A stretch of 45,134 nt of DNA, from the NCBI GenBank assembly GCA_910584695.1, contig CAJUBR010000013.1, positions 1 to 45,134 of the forward strand, in the 5' to 3' direction. Source of the DNA: an uncultured Lachnospiraceae bacterium (GTDB lineage: Bacteria; Bacillota; Clostridia; Lachnospirales; Lachnospiraceae). Position numbers and translations under genes: made by a program. This document shows, piece by piece, positions 32,101 through 45,134 of this stretch (position 1 is its first letter; each line of letters starts with the position of its first letter). Under the pieces are notes generated by a model. The model worked only from the letters and a program-made list of their open reading frames with translations, searched no databases and was not told the DNA's origin.

Positions 32101-35100
32101 GATGTGCAGGAATTTGTAGATAGAATGACATTGTCAGGTTCCCATGTGGAGGGATACGAGAAAAAGGATAAAAATTTAGAGAAAATCGTTGTTGGCAAAA
32201 TTGTAACAATGGAACAGCACCCTGATGCGGATAAATTAGTGGTCTGTCAGGTCAATATCGGTACGGAGATGCTGCAGATTGTAACCGGAGCAAAAAATGT
32301 AAAGGTTGGGGATCTGGTTCCCCTTGTATTAGATGGTGGTAAAGTTGCCGCAGCACACGGTGATGATACGGAATATCCGGAAGGAATCAAGATTAAAAAA
32401 GGGAAATTGAGAGGAATCGAATCGAATGGAATGATGTGTGGTATTGAAGAACTGGGTTCCTCCAGAGATTTTTATCCGGAGGCACCGGAGGATGGAGTAT
32501 ACGTATTTTTATCAGAGTCGGGAGTCAAACCGGGGGATGATGCGGTAAAGGCACTTGGTTTGGATGATATCGTGGTAGAATATGAAATTACATCAAACCG
32601 TGTCGACTGTTTTTCAATGATCGGTATGGCAAGAGAGGTTGCTGCAACTTTTGATAAACCGTTTTATCCACCGGTTGTGACCGTTAAGGCAAATGATAAG
32701 GATGTAAATGATTTTATTAAGGTTACGGTGAAAGATCAGAATCTGTGTCCCCGTTATTGTGCAAGGGTGGTAGAAAATATTAAGATTGGACCTTCACCGA
32801 AATGGATGCAGGACAGATTAAAGGCAATGGGAATCCGGTCCATCAACAATCTGGTTGACATTACAAACTACATCATGGAAGAATATGGACAGCCAATGCA
32901 TGCCTATAATTTAGACACCATTGCGGGTAATGAAATTATTGTAAAGCGTGCAGCGGACGGTGATCTTTTTACAACGTTAGACGGACAGGAAAGAAAGTTA
33001 GATTCCGGTGTATTAATGATTTGTGACGGGGAAAAGGAAGTGGGTATTGCGGGTGTCATGGGTGGTGAAAATTCCATGATTACAGATGATGTTAAGACTG
33101 TTTTATTCGAGGCAGCCTGCTTTGACGGAACCAATATCCGTCTGGCATCCAGAAGAATTGGTTTACGAACAGATGCTTCTGCCAAGTTTGAAAAGGGATT
33201 AGATCCGAATACCGCATTAGAGGCAATTAACAGAGCATGCCAGTTAGTAGAGGAAATGGGCTGCGGTGATGTGGTAGGTGGTGTGGCAGATGTTTATCCC
33301 GAGCCTGTAAAAGCTAAGGTTTTACCATTTGAGCCAGAGCGTTATAATGCACTTTTAGGAACAGATATTGCAAAGGAAGATATGCTTGCTTACTTTAAGA
33401 AGCTTGATCTGGTATATAATGAGGAGGATAATACTCTTACGATTCCTACATTTCGCCAGGATTTAGGATGTATGGCAGATCTTGCCGAGGAGGTTGCAAG
33501 ATTCTACGGTTATGACAACATTCCGGTATCCCTGCCAAAGGGCGAAGCTACAGTAGGTAAGAAACCCTTTAATCAGAGAGTGGAAGATGTGGCAAGAGAA
33601 ATCTGTGAAAGAAACGGTTTTTCAGGAGGGATGGCCTATTCTTTTGAAAGTCCAAAGGTCTTTGATAAGTTATTGTTACCGGAGGATGCCCATGAGAGAC
33701 AGACAATTGTGATCTCCAATCCGTTAGGGGAAGATTTCTCTATTATGAGAACGGTTTCCTTAAACGGTATTCTGACCTCTTTGGCAACAAATTATAACAG
33801 AAGAAATAAAACTGCAAGATTATATGAACTTGGCAACATTTACTGTCCGAAGGCACTGCCGCTTACGGAGCTTCCCGAGGAGAAAATGAGACTTACCCTT
33901 GGTATGTATGGGGAAGGAGACTTCTTTACCATGAAAGGGGTTGTAGAGGAGATATTTGATAAATTAGGAGTATCCGGAATAGAATGTGAACCTTCTAATG
34001 ATATTCCATATTTACATCCGGGACGTCAGGCGAGATTGATGAAGGGTAAGCTGGAAATCGGCATGATTGGTCAGATTCATCCGGAAACAGGAGATAACTA
34101 TAATTTAAAGACAGATGCTTATGTAGCGGTTTTAAATATGGAAATGCTGACAATGCTGGCAAAATTTGACCGTAAATATGAAGGAATTGCCAAGTTCCCT
34201 GCAAGTACAAGAGACTTAAGTATGGTAATGGAAAAAGGTATTTTTGTAGGACAGATTGAGCATGTCATCAAGAAAAATGCAGGTAAGATTTTGGAAAGCT
34301 GTGAACTGTTTGACATTTATGAGGGGGAACAGGTTGGAGCCGGTAAGAAATCAGTTGCGTTCTCGCTTATTTTCCGTGCAAAGGATCGAAATCTGGAGTC
34401 TTCTGAAGTGGATAAGGCAATTGAAAAAGTTCTGGATGCATTAAAGAAGATGGGAATTGAACTGAGGGCTTAGCACAGTGAATAATAAGTAATTGACAGT
34501 TTGACACAGAATGGAAATTTATTTTGCATCAAACAATCAACAACTTAATATGCATTGTATTAGTAACAAATGATATAGCGGCAGGCTGTTGGACATTTTG
34601 CACTGGCAGTCTGCTGTCCTTATATAAAAAAGAATCAGAAAACAACGTAAAATCAGCGTATGCAACCATTGGTTGACAAATTTCAAGGTAGACTTGGTAG
34701 CAAAGCAGGAGGTGGAACTGTAAGATGGACAAAAAAATAAAGGAGAGGATGAATATGAAATTAGCTGAAAAAATATTCAATCAACGAAAAAAATTGGGAA
34801 TGTCCCAGGAACAGTTTGCCGAACAGATGGAGGTCAGCCGGCAGGCTGTATCGAAATGGGAGTCAGGTCAGTCTATGCCGGATTTAGATAAGATTATTCT
34901 GATGAGTAATGTATTTGGGGTATCGACGGATTACTTATTAAAGGAGGATTCTGCATGCTTTGCCGGGGATGTGCAGATAGCCCTAGAAAATGACGGGATA
35001 TCGGAAGGTTGTCCGGTAAGGGAGGATATAGCGGATCAATCTATAGCACGGCTTGGCAAGGAGGAAGTATTCCGATTTCTTCAGGTACGGAACCGGGGAG

Positions 35101-38100
35101 GAATTCAGATTACAATCGGTGTAGTATTTTGTGTTTTGGGAGTGGTTTTGTCTATTGGAATGGAAATGAAAGGAATTCTCACCGGATGTCCAGTGGAATT
35201 AACGGATTTATTATCCGGAATCTCTGTTTTTGTCTGTGCCGCAGTTGGTATTGTTTTATTTATAGTAGCGGGTATGGCACTTAGTAAGTATGATTTTTTG
35301 GAAAAACAGGATTTCGTTTTGCCGGAAGAGTTAAAGAACCAGTTGAAAAAAGATTATGATAAATACCATAAAAAGTTCACTATAAAAGTGATTCTCGGCA
35401 TTATATTATGTATTGCTGCCGTTATCATGATGTTAATATTTTCTTATATAGCAGAGATAACGGAAAATATTCTGTATGAAGATTACATTGGTCCTATGGT
35501 TCTTCTAATTATGGTCGCAGCCGCAGTTGCCTTTTTTATCAGTGATGGTATGAAACATGGCAGTTATGAAATTATTTTACAAATGAATGATTATTCCATC
35601 GAACAGAAAAGAAAACGGAGGGAGCGTAAGGATAATATGTCCTTGGTGGCTGCTGTCTACTGGTGTGTTGTGTCGGCAGTTTATATCGGATACAGCTTTG
35701 TTACAGAGGATTGGGAAAGGAGCTGGATTGTCTGGCCGGTAGCGGGATGTTTCTTTGGTGCGGTAGCAGCCGTTTGTTCCCGCTGGCAACCATTCAAGTA
35801 ACCGTGCCTGCGGGTTTGTTTGGCGTCTGCCGTAAGGGGGCTGGCTTCCCTTCGTAATCAGAAGGAAAAGGATAAGTAAAAATACTATACGATGTAAAAG
35901 AAAAGTGGTATAATCTAAAACTACAGACCAAAAGAGTGTGAATTTTTTGGTTATGGCATATAGGAAAAAATTCGGGATACAAAAGGAAATGACTATGAAA
36001 TTAACAGATTTTTATTATGATTTGCCACAGGAATTAATTGCCCAGGATCCACTGGAAAAGCGAAGTGATTCCCGTTTAATGGTAGTGGGAAGGGAAGACG
36101 GAGATATTACGCACAAACGTTTTTATGACGTAGTCGATTATCTGAATAAGGGTGACTGCCTTGTTATTAATGATACAAAGGTAATTCCGGCAAGACTTAT
36201 GGGTGTCAAAGAAGATACCGGTGCTTCAATTGAGGTTCTCTTATTGAAACGGAAAGAGGAAAAGGTCTGGGAAACCCTGGTAAAACCGGGGAAAAAGGCA
36301 AGAGTCGGAGCCAGAATCCGTTTTGGTGACGATCTTTTGACGGGAGAAGTGGTTGATATTGTAGAAGAAGGAAACCGTCTGATCCGGTTTGAATATAAGG
36401 GAATCTGGGAGGAAATTTTAGATGAGCTGGGACAGATGCCGCTTCCGCCTTATATTACGCACCAGCTAAAAGATAAAAATCGTTATCAGACAGTATATGC
36501 AAAAAAAGAGGGTTCGGCGGCAGCACCTACAGCGGGACTGCATTTTACCGAAGAACTGTTAGACGAGGTAAGGAAAAAAGGAGTGGAAATCGCCCATGTT
36601 ACGCTGCATGTGGGACTTGGAACATTTCGTCCGGTCAAGGCAGACAATATTTTAGACCACCATATGCATTCGGAGTTTTATGTAGTGGAAGAAGAAGAAG
36701 CGGCTAAAATAAATACTGCCAGGGCACAGGGAAAACGGATCATTGCTGTGGGAACTACCAGTACCCGGACATTGGAGTCTGTGGCGGATGACGATGGAGT
36801 GATAAGAGCCGGAAGCGGCTGGACGGATATCTTTATTTATCCGGGTTACCGGTTTAAGGCAGTTGACTCTCTGATTACGAATTTTCATTTGCCGGAATCT
36901 ACACTGCTGATGCTGGTATCTGCATTTTCCACGAGAGAGAATATGCTTCATGCGTATGAGACAGCGGTAAAGGAAGGGTATCGTTTTTTCTCATTTGGAG
37001 ATGCGATGCTGATTTTGTGATTTAAAATTTTATATAAAGAATCCCCGAACCGTATTACCGTATAGTCCGGGGATTTTTTGCTTTATTTCATAAGCTGCTG
37101 TAAATCCGTATAAAAGTCAGGATAAGAGATGTTAACACATTCGGCATCTGCAATTTCCGTATCACCCTCTGTCAGTCCTCCTGCAATAGCAAAGCTCATG
37201 GCAATCCGGTGATCGGATCTGGTGTCGATAGAGGTTCCATGAAGAGGTCTGCCGCCATGGATAATCATACCGTCATCTGTTCCTTCGATTTCTACACCCA
37301 TGGAAGAAAGATTCTTTACCATAACATCAATCCGGTTGGATTCTTTTACTTTTAATTCCTGGGCATCTTTAATAATAGTAGTGCCTTCGGCAAAGGCTGC
37401 CATGACAGCGATAATCGGAATTTCATCAATCAGTTTCGGTATGATATCCCCTTCAATGGTACAACCGTGGAGGCTGCTGGTGGATACTGTGATATCTGCC
37501 ACCAGTTCCCCGGTATCCTCTTTTATATTAGAAAGTCTGACATTGGCTCCCATATTTTCACATACGGTGAGAATGCCATCTCTTGTGGGATTAATGCCTA
37601 CATTTCGGATGGTAATTTCGGAATGCGGGGTAACCAGACCTGCCACAATGAAATAGGCAGCGGAGGAAATATCACCGGGAACGGAAATATGCTGTGCAGT
37701 AAGCTCTGACACAGGGAAAACAGATGCGGTTGTGCCGTCGCTCTTAATTTCTGCACCAAAGGCTTTCAGCATTAATTCTGTGTGATTTCTGGATAAATAA
37801 GGTTCCGTTACGCTGGTATTTCCCTCCGCATATAACCCGGCGAGCAAAATGGCTGATTTGACCTGAGCAGAAGCAACAGGTGAGTAATAATGGATTCCGT
37901 GCAGATGTCCACCGGATATGGTAAACGGGGCACATTGTTCGGTTTGAAGGCTTTGAAAGTCTGCCCCCATTTCACGAAGAGGTGTCATAATTCTCCCCAT
38001 CGGACGTTTTCGGATGGAAGCATCCCCGTCTATGGTGGAAGAAAATGGCTGGGCAGCAAGAATGCCGGACATCAGTCTTGTGGTGGTGCCGCTATTGCCG

Positions 38101-41100
38101 ACATCCAATACGGAAGAAGGAGCTTTTAAGCCATGTAGTCCGTTGCCGTGGATATGTACCACATTGGTTTCTTTATTGTTCTCAATTTCAACTCCCATTT
38201 TTTGAAAACAGGAAATAGAAGATAAGCAGTCTGCCCCTTGCAGGAAACCTGTTACTTCCGTGGTTCCTTTTGCCAGAGCCCCCAGCATAACGCTCCTGTG
38301 GGAGATGGATTTATCTCCGGGAACGGTGAGCTCCCCTTTTAAATTTTTAAAATGTATTGCTTTCATAATTGCCTCCTTGTCTGTCATGTATTTCATTCGA
38401 TTCCTGGACCTTAACGTTCATACACCCTGTAATTTAATTCTTTTAACAGAGTAGTGGCAGATGCAGCGGCGTCATTTTCGTAAAATGATAACCGCAGAAC
38501 GCCTTCGTCATCTTCCCGGTTATGTGTAATGCCAATATTTTTAAGATTAATTCCTGCCTGTGCAATATATGAGACAACCTGTGCCAGCGAACCCGGTTCG
38601 TCCGGTATGTCCAGATAGACATCATAGTTCATTCGGATGACACCAGTTGCATGTTCTGGAATGGCATTTCTATAATTTTTTGCGGCATCAAAAAAGGAAT
38701 AGATACTTCTTGCATCTTCTGATTCGATGGCGGTAATGATATCCTCTAATTCTTCCATAAAGATTCGGATTCCGTTGATGATATTTTGTGGATTGCTTAA
38801 TAAAATATGCTCCCAAACAACGGGGTTGGAAGAGGCGATTCTTGTGATATCCTTAAAGCCGCCGGCTGCCAGTTGTTTTAACATACCGTTTTTGTCATCC
38901 TTAGAGGCGGCAAGGTTTACCAGTGAGGATGCAATAACATGAGGTATATGACTGATGTAAGCGGTGATTTCGTCGTGCTGCTTGGGGCTGTAGACAATCG
39001 GAATGGATCCTAAATCCTCTAAAAAGGTTCGGAATGCGGAAACGGTTTCTTTCTTGACAGAGGCTGATGGGGTGACGAAATAGTAAGCATTTTCAATAAG
39101 GCGGTCATTCGCAGCTTCGTAGCTGCTTCGCTCAGAACCTACCATGGGATGTCCTCCGATAAAATAATCGTCAAGCTGATATTCGTGAATGGCGGCACAG
39201 ATATCGCTTTTTACACTGCCCACATCTGTCAGAATACAGGAATCTTTTATAATTCTTTTTAATATAGGAAGGTAAGCAATATTATAGTGGACAGGGGCAC
39301 AAAGAAAAATGTAGTCACAGTCATACATTGCTTCGATTGCAGTGACTGTTTTGGTTAACGTGTTGTCTTCTAGTGCAAGGTTTAAAGCGGTCTGGTCTAC
39401 ATCGAATCCTAAAATCTGTGTATCCGGAAAGATGCGGCGGATGGATTTTGCAATTGATCCGCCGATAAGACCAAGTCCGATAAAACCAATGCAGAAATTC
39501 TTTTTGTTTTTCATAGTCTACTCCGATATGATAAATTTGGCTGTTTTTGCCGTTTGTTTTTTATAGGTTTTATTGTAGTATGTTATTTTGATTGTGTCAA
39601 CACTTTAAATTGTTAAAGCAAAATCGTGGTAATGGTTTAGCTGTATTCCCAAAGACTCTTTAACTCTTCATCGGTTAATTTACGGTAATCTCCGGGTAAT
39701 AAATCATCAGGCAGGGAAAGACTGCCGAAATGAATGCGGCGCAGATAGACTACTTTTTTTCCGACAGCCTGAAACATTCTTTTAATTTGATGAAATTTTC
39801 CTTCCTGAACAGTTACTTCTATATAAGAAAGATTTTTTGAAAAATCAGGCTTCTGATATAGTTTTAATTCTGCGGGAAGTGCGGTCTTTAAATCTTCATC
39901 TCCGATTTCTAATCCCTTTTGAAAGGCTGTAATATCTGTTTCGTCTACAATACCTTCGATGATTGCATAATAGATTTTGTTTACATGATGTTTTGGGGAG
40001 AGCAGCCTATGAGCTAACTCTCCATTATTTGTAATTAGTAATAGGCCTTCCGTATCTTTATCCAGCCTGCCCACGGGAAATAAATCCTTCCGGCGGCTGT
40101 CGATCAGGGATAAAACGGTGGGAGCAGTATTATCTTTTGTAGCACTCACATAACCGGCAGGTTTGTTCAGAATATAGTATTCAAAGGCAGGAAGACAGAT
40201 TTTTTGGTTTCCATAATAAATGATGTCCGTTTCCGGATTGATCTTTAAATCGGATTTGCAGACAATGGTATCATTTACACGGATTCCACCCTTTTTAATA
40301 TAGTGTTTTACTTCTTTTCGCGTACCGATTCCCGCATCTGCCAGATATTTATCCAAGCGGTAGAGAGACATAAAAAATAACCTCCGGTATAAAAATATTA
40401 TTTTTGTCAATACATATAAATTAAGAATTACTTTTTCATGCTTTATACAAATGTAACATTGTTTGACTATCTGGTAACATTTTATCATATCATTTGGTAA
40501 AAAACATCCCATATATTTGTATTTTACTGAATTTATATTAATTTATGTAACATAATTATCGGGGTTGACAAGTATTTTATTAAGTGCTATATTACAGATT
40601 GTAACAAGTTTGTAACATTTTGGCTTGAGATTTTTTACCGCAGAGATAGGAATAGCAGCATGAAACAGTCAAGATAGAGATTAAGCCTGTAGGTATATGG
40701 AGGAAATGAATCATGAGGCATAACAGAAAGGCTGTAATGGCAGAGCGCTATAAACTTTACATGAAGAAACATATTTTTAACGGAAGATACTTTGTAAGAA
40801 ATTTACAGATTGGTATCTGCACAGTTTTGGCAGTTGCATTGATAATCGGTGTGGTTGTTTTGGCATACTCTGGAAAAGAAAAGCAGACGGTGACAGCCAG
40901 TGCAGATATAAAAGAAGCTTTGTTTAGTAATGGGAAAGAGGAAAAAACGATTACAAAGAAAGAGAATACGGAAGAATCTGTAACGACTTCGGAAGAGATT
41001 TTGGAAACAAACAATACAGAAGAAGTTCCACAAAAAAGTATTTCTTCTGAACCGATAACGGATGCGGATAATAATATAGAAGATACGATTCAGCCAGAGG

Positions 41101-44100
41101 AAGAAATAGAAAAAAAGAGTGATTTTGACGGAAAATGTATTGCAAACGTTGAAGGGACATTAAATATCCGAAAGACTCCGGGTACTGATGCAGAATTTGC
41201 AGGTTCTATGAAGCGGGGAGCTATTGCAAAGGTTGAGGGTACACAAGGGGAATGGACGAAGATCAAATCCGGTGAGGTAGAAGGCTATGTACTGACACAG
41301 TATATTTTAACCGGTGAAGATGCCGAGCAATTTGCAAAGGATTATGTAACATTACAGGGGACTATATTAAAAGATGGTGTCAATATCAGAAAAAAAGAAT
41401 CAACGGATGCGGATATTTTGACGGTTTTGGATAAAGATGATACGATTACTGTATTAGAGGAACCGGAGACGAAAAAACAAGAGGAAAATAAAGTTCCGGA
41501 GGAAAAGAAAGAAGAACCTTCACAAACAGTTACAACTGTGGTTGATACGGAAGAAAAGGACAGTGAGGATACAAAGAATACAACAGAAACCTTTACCCAG
41601 GAAACAGTATCTCAGGTATCTGTTGAAAAAAGTTCGGAAACAGTAACCGAGGAGGAGACTTCAGAAGCCTCTACGGAAGAAAAGACTTTGGAAAAACCGG
41701 TGGAACAGGTAAAACAGGAACAAAAAGATGTCGAATCTTCAGTTCAAACGGATAAAAAGGAAGAAGAGAGTGAGATTACATGGCTTTGTGTTATGTTAGC
41801 AGATGGCCAGAGAGGTTATGTATCAGATGAGCTGGTGAATGTAGAATCCCTATATGAAATCGCAGTTTCTGCAGAGGAGTTGGAACGCAAGGCAGCAGAA
41901 GAGGCGGCTGCAAAGAAAGCTGCAGAGGAGGAGGCCGCAAGACAGGAAGCTGCCAGACAGGCAGCAGCACAGACTGCCAATAGTGGTTCAAAGGGAAATT
42001 CGGATTCAAACAGCAGTGATTCTTATAAAGGAGCATCTACAACACCAGTAACAACAACAGAGTCAGGAGAATGTATTGGTACTTTTACAATTACCGCATA
42101 TTGTGGATGTAAGAAGTGCAGCGGGGGCGGTAAAAAAACTGCCAGTGGTACGACTCCGACAGAAGGAAGAACAATTGCGGCAGATCCAAGTGTTCTGCCA
42201 TATGGTACACAGGTAGTGATCGGTGGTGTTGTATATACAGTAGAAGATTGTGGCAGCGGAGTAAATGGCAATCATATTGATATTTTCTTTGCAACACATT
42301 CGAAGGCATTAGCATTTGGAAGAAAGAGTATGAAAGTATACAAATATTAATATGTATATGTTAAAAGAGGCATTTCAGTAAGTTTTGAAATGCCTCTTTT
42401 TGTTGTGCATCAAAACTTAGGATGACGGAGGATTTTAGGATGGTATAAGTATTCTTTTCAGAGGAAATAGAATGTTTCCTGCCAGTTGATTTTTAATCCT
42501 TTAATATTGTTATAATCCATTGAATTCATGGGGCATAATAATTATAATTAGCTCAAAGCAAAGGACAAGATTGTTATGTAATTGCTTTATCCTGCAGGAG
42601 ATTGAAAGAATTTTTAGGAGGTTAGACAAATGAATCCATTGAATTTTTCGGATAATATCATCCACTTGCGGCATAAGAAAAAAATAACGCAGGAACAGTT
42701 AGCCGATTTTGTCGGTGTAACAAAAGCTTCTGTTTCAAAATGGGAGACGAAGCAAAGCCTGCCAGATATCTTGCTGCTTCCAAAGCTTGCCACATATTTT
42801 GATGTTACGGTGGATGAATTGCTTGGATATGAACCGCAATTAAGTAAAGAGCAGATTCAAAAGATTTACCGTGACCTGGCTGCTGCATTTGCAGAGCTGC
42901 CCTTTGAGGAGGCAATGGAAAAAAGCCGGGATTATGTAAAAAAATATTATTCATGCTATTCATTTCTTTTTCAGGTGTGTAGTCTATGGTTAAATCATTT
43001 TAGGCTGGCAGAGGGCAGAGGGCGTCAGGCAGAAATATTAACTGCAATATCCGATTTGTGCCGCCATATCATAACGGATTGTAATGATATGGGACTTTGT
43101 GAGGATACTGTCATATTAAAAGCATCCGTTGATTTACAGCTTGGAAAAGCAGAAGAAGTAATTGAAACATTAGAGGAAATACTAAATCCTTACCGCCTTT
43201 CCACGCAAAGTGATGGAGTTTTAATTCGGGCATACATGCTTCAAGGAAAACAGGGTGAGGCAGACCGGTTTACACAAATGAGTATGTTTTTACATTTGAT
43301 GAATTTAGCTGCCAGTGCTACACAATATATCATCATTCATAGTGATGATCTGAGCATTTGTGAGGATACTATTTGGCGGATTGAAAATATAATAAAAACA
43401 TATCATTTGGAGCATCTGCATCCAAATGTTGTGGCGGGATTTTGCTATCAGGCGGCAATCGTTTACAGTATGCATAATGAGAAAAAGAAAGCTCTGAATA
43501 TGTTGAAACGTTATACAGATGCAGTTGATTATTTATTGACCGGTGAAAATCTGACTTTACATGGTGATGATTATTTTAATCAGATTTCCGGGTGGTACGA
43601 ACAGTTAGACATTGGAAGTGATGCCCCTAGCGACAAAAGAGTGATTCGAGAGGGTGCAATACAGGTATTGAACCATCCGGCTTTTGCACTTTTTGAAGAA
43701 AATGACGAGTATCAAAATTTAAAACATATTCTGAAGAGAAAGCATAAAGTATGATTGAATAGGCAATTGCGAAACTTTGTTTTTGTTACCGACCGTTGTA
43801 CAATATAAACAAATCACCGCAGGGCACGTTTGCACTACTTGTCGCTCTTAACGGTATATAAGGTGCCAAAGTACCTTGCTTATGATATTGTTTATATTGC
43901 ACAACTGGATCTTATAAATAGGGAGTTTTGCAATTACCTAAGTGTGCTTGAAATAAGAGAGGAGAAAACTGATGAATAATATAAATGAAATGTTGCCATT
44001 CCTGATTCCTTTAGTGATCGTGGAATTTACTTTGTTTGCTATTACATTGAGACATATTCTTACACATAAAAACTATAAACGAGGAAGCAGAATATTGTGG

Positions 44101-45134
44101 CTTGTAGTGACAATTGTTGGAATGAATTTCATAGGCCCGATTTTATATTTCCTTTTGGGAAAGGAGGATGCCTGATGGATATGCTGGCACTTTCCCACGT
44201 ATCAAAGGCATTTGGAGAAAACAAGGTTATTGATGACCTTAGTGTTTCCGTGCCGGAGCACACCATATTTGGTTTTGTTGGTCAAAATGGTGCAGGGAAA
44301 ACCACAACAATGAAGATGATACTCGGATTATTGCATCTTGACAAAGGGGAAATTTTTGTGAATGATGAGCGGGTAAATTTTGGACAAAACAAGACCAACC
44401 GGTATATTGGATATTTACCGGATGTTCCGGAGTTTTATGGGTTCATGACACCAATGGAGTATCTTACCCTGTGTGGTAAAACTGCAGGAATGCCCAAGGA
44501 GGAATACCAAAACAAGGCAGTGGAATTATTAGAGCTTGTTGGTCTTGACAGTGCAAACAAACGCATTCAGGGTTTTTCGCGGGGAATGAAACAGCGGCTT
44601 GGTATTGCACAAGCACTGCTGAACAGCCCGAAACTGCTGATCTGTGATGAGCCGACTTCTGCTCTGGATCCAATAGGCAGACAAGAAATTCTGGATATAT
44701 TAGCTGCCGTAAAAAAAGATACAACCGTAATTTTTTCAACACATATATTGTCTGATGTGGAGCGTATCTGCGATGAAATTGCGTTTTTGCATAATGGAAA
44801 AATTGCACTTTGGGGAACGCTGGAAGAGATAAAAGGTATCCGCAAAGGTACTGGACTGGAAATAGAGTTTTTTAAACCGGAGGATGCCGACCGGTTTGCA
44901 GCAAAATATCCGGAAGGGAAACGGACAGGCAAAGTGAAGCTGATCTATGATGAAAAAACAGAGCAGGATATGATAAGCATAATGCAGATTTTAGTGCAAA
45001 ATGATATTTCCATACAACGGATAGAAATGATGGAGCCGACATTAGAAGCGTTGTTCATGGAGGTGGTTTGTTAATGAAACAGTTACTTGCTTTTACAAAT
45101 AAAGAATTTATGGAAATAAACCGTACAGGGAAAT

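Overview
The window is an AT-rich, gene-dense stretch of a low-GC Firmicute chromosome, most likely a gut Lachnospiraceae (Clostridium cluster XIVa). The signs are near-consensus AGGAGG ribosome binding sites, GTG/TTG starts, TTGACA/TATAAT promoters with 17-base spacers, a T-box in front of pheST, a PPi-type phosphofructokinase, a SpoIID/LytB protein, a 3D-domain wall protein, an M29 aminopeptidase, and many secreted proteins with Lys-rich or acidic linkers. I saw no CRISPR array, tRNA, rRNA, intact insertion sequence or prophage.

Layout. 1-8046: end of an ABC exporter, an LTA-synthase-like phosphoglycerol transferase, a VanZ-like and a small membrane protein, an HD phosphohydrolase and an M29 peptidase, closed by a probably bidirectional terminator. 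8106-8870: a divergent pair of small HTH regulators whose two promoters each carry a palindrome in the spacer. 9069-12416: a membrane-anchored transglutaminase-like protein and an aconitase-family hydratase. 12447-14933: a more AT-rich block with a very long terminator hairpin, a scar of an HTH gene from a mobile element, and an AgrC/AgrA-like (GHKL/LytTR) two-component pair, divergent from a large lipoprotein. 16585-21877: an ECF sigma factor and DUF4179-type anti-sigma gene behind a likely self-recognised promoter, then a secreted SH3-like protein, a tandem C-type-lectin protein, a TPR-like membrane protein and a SnoaL-like protein. 22118-26653: MurJ/SpoVB-like flippase, beta-CASP nuclease, and a convergent PPi-PFK.

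26743-30541: a candidate 6S RNA, an unassigned repeat-rich stretch, a SpoIID/LytB protein and a YihY/BrkB membrane protein. 30512-34473: promoter, T-box, a 27-codon upstream ORF overlapping pheS by ATGA, pheS and pheT. 34755-40371: an HTH-membrane regulator, queA, and on the minus strand tyrA-aroA and an RsuA-type pseudouridine synthase. 40565-42404: a strong promoter and a WalR-like direct repeat before an SH3/3D-domain wall protein. 42630-45134: an HTH-TPR regulator, a 181-bp palindromic MITE-like element, and a PLDc_N / ABC ATPase / ABC permease operon running off the right edge.

Main themes are envelope construction and sensing (LTA synthase, VanZ, MurJ-like flippase, SpoIID, 3D protein, ECF/anti-sigma, two-component system, lectin) and aromatic amino acid and Phe-tRNA metabolism (tyrA, aroA, T-box, pheST). 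The most interesting items are the HTH switch, the T-box/upstream-ORF leader of pheST, the WalR-like box, the MITE-like palindrome, and the two-component block with its mobile-element scar. All functions are inferred from sequence motifs read by eye; no database search was run.
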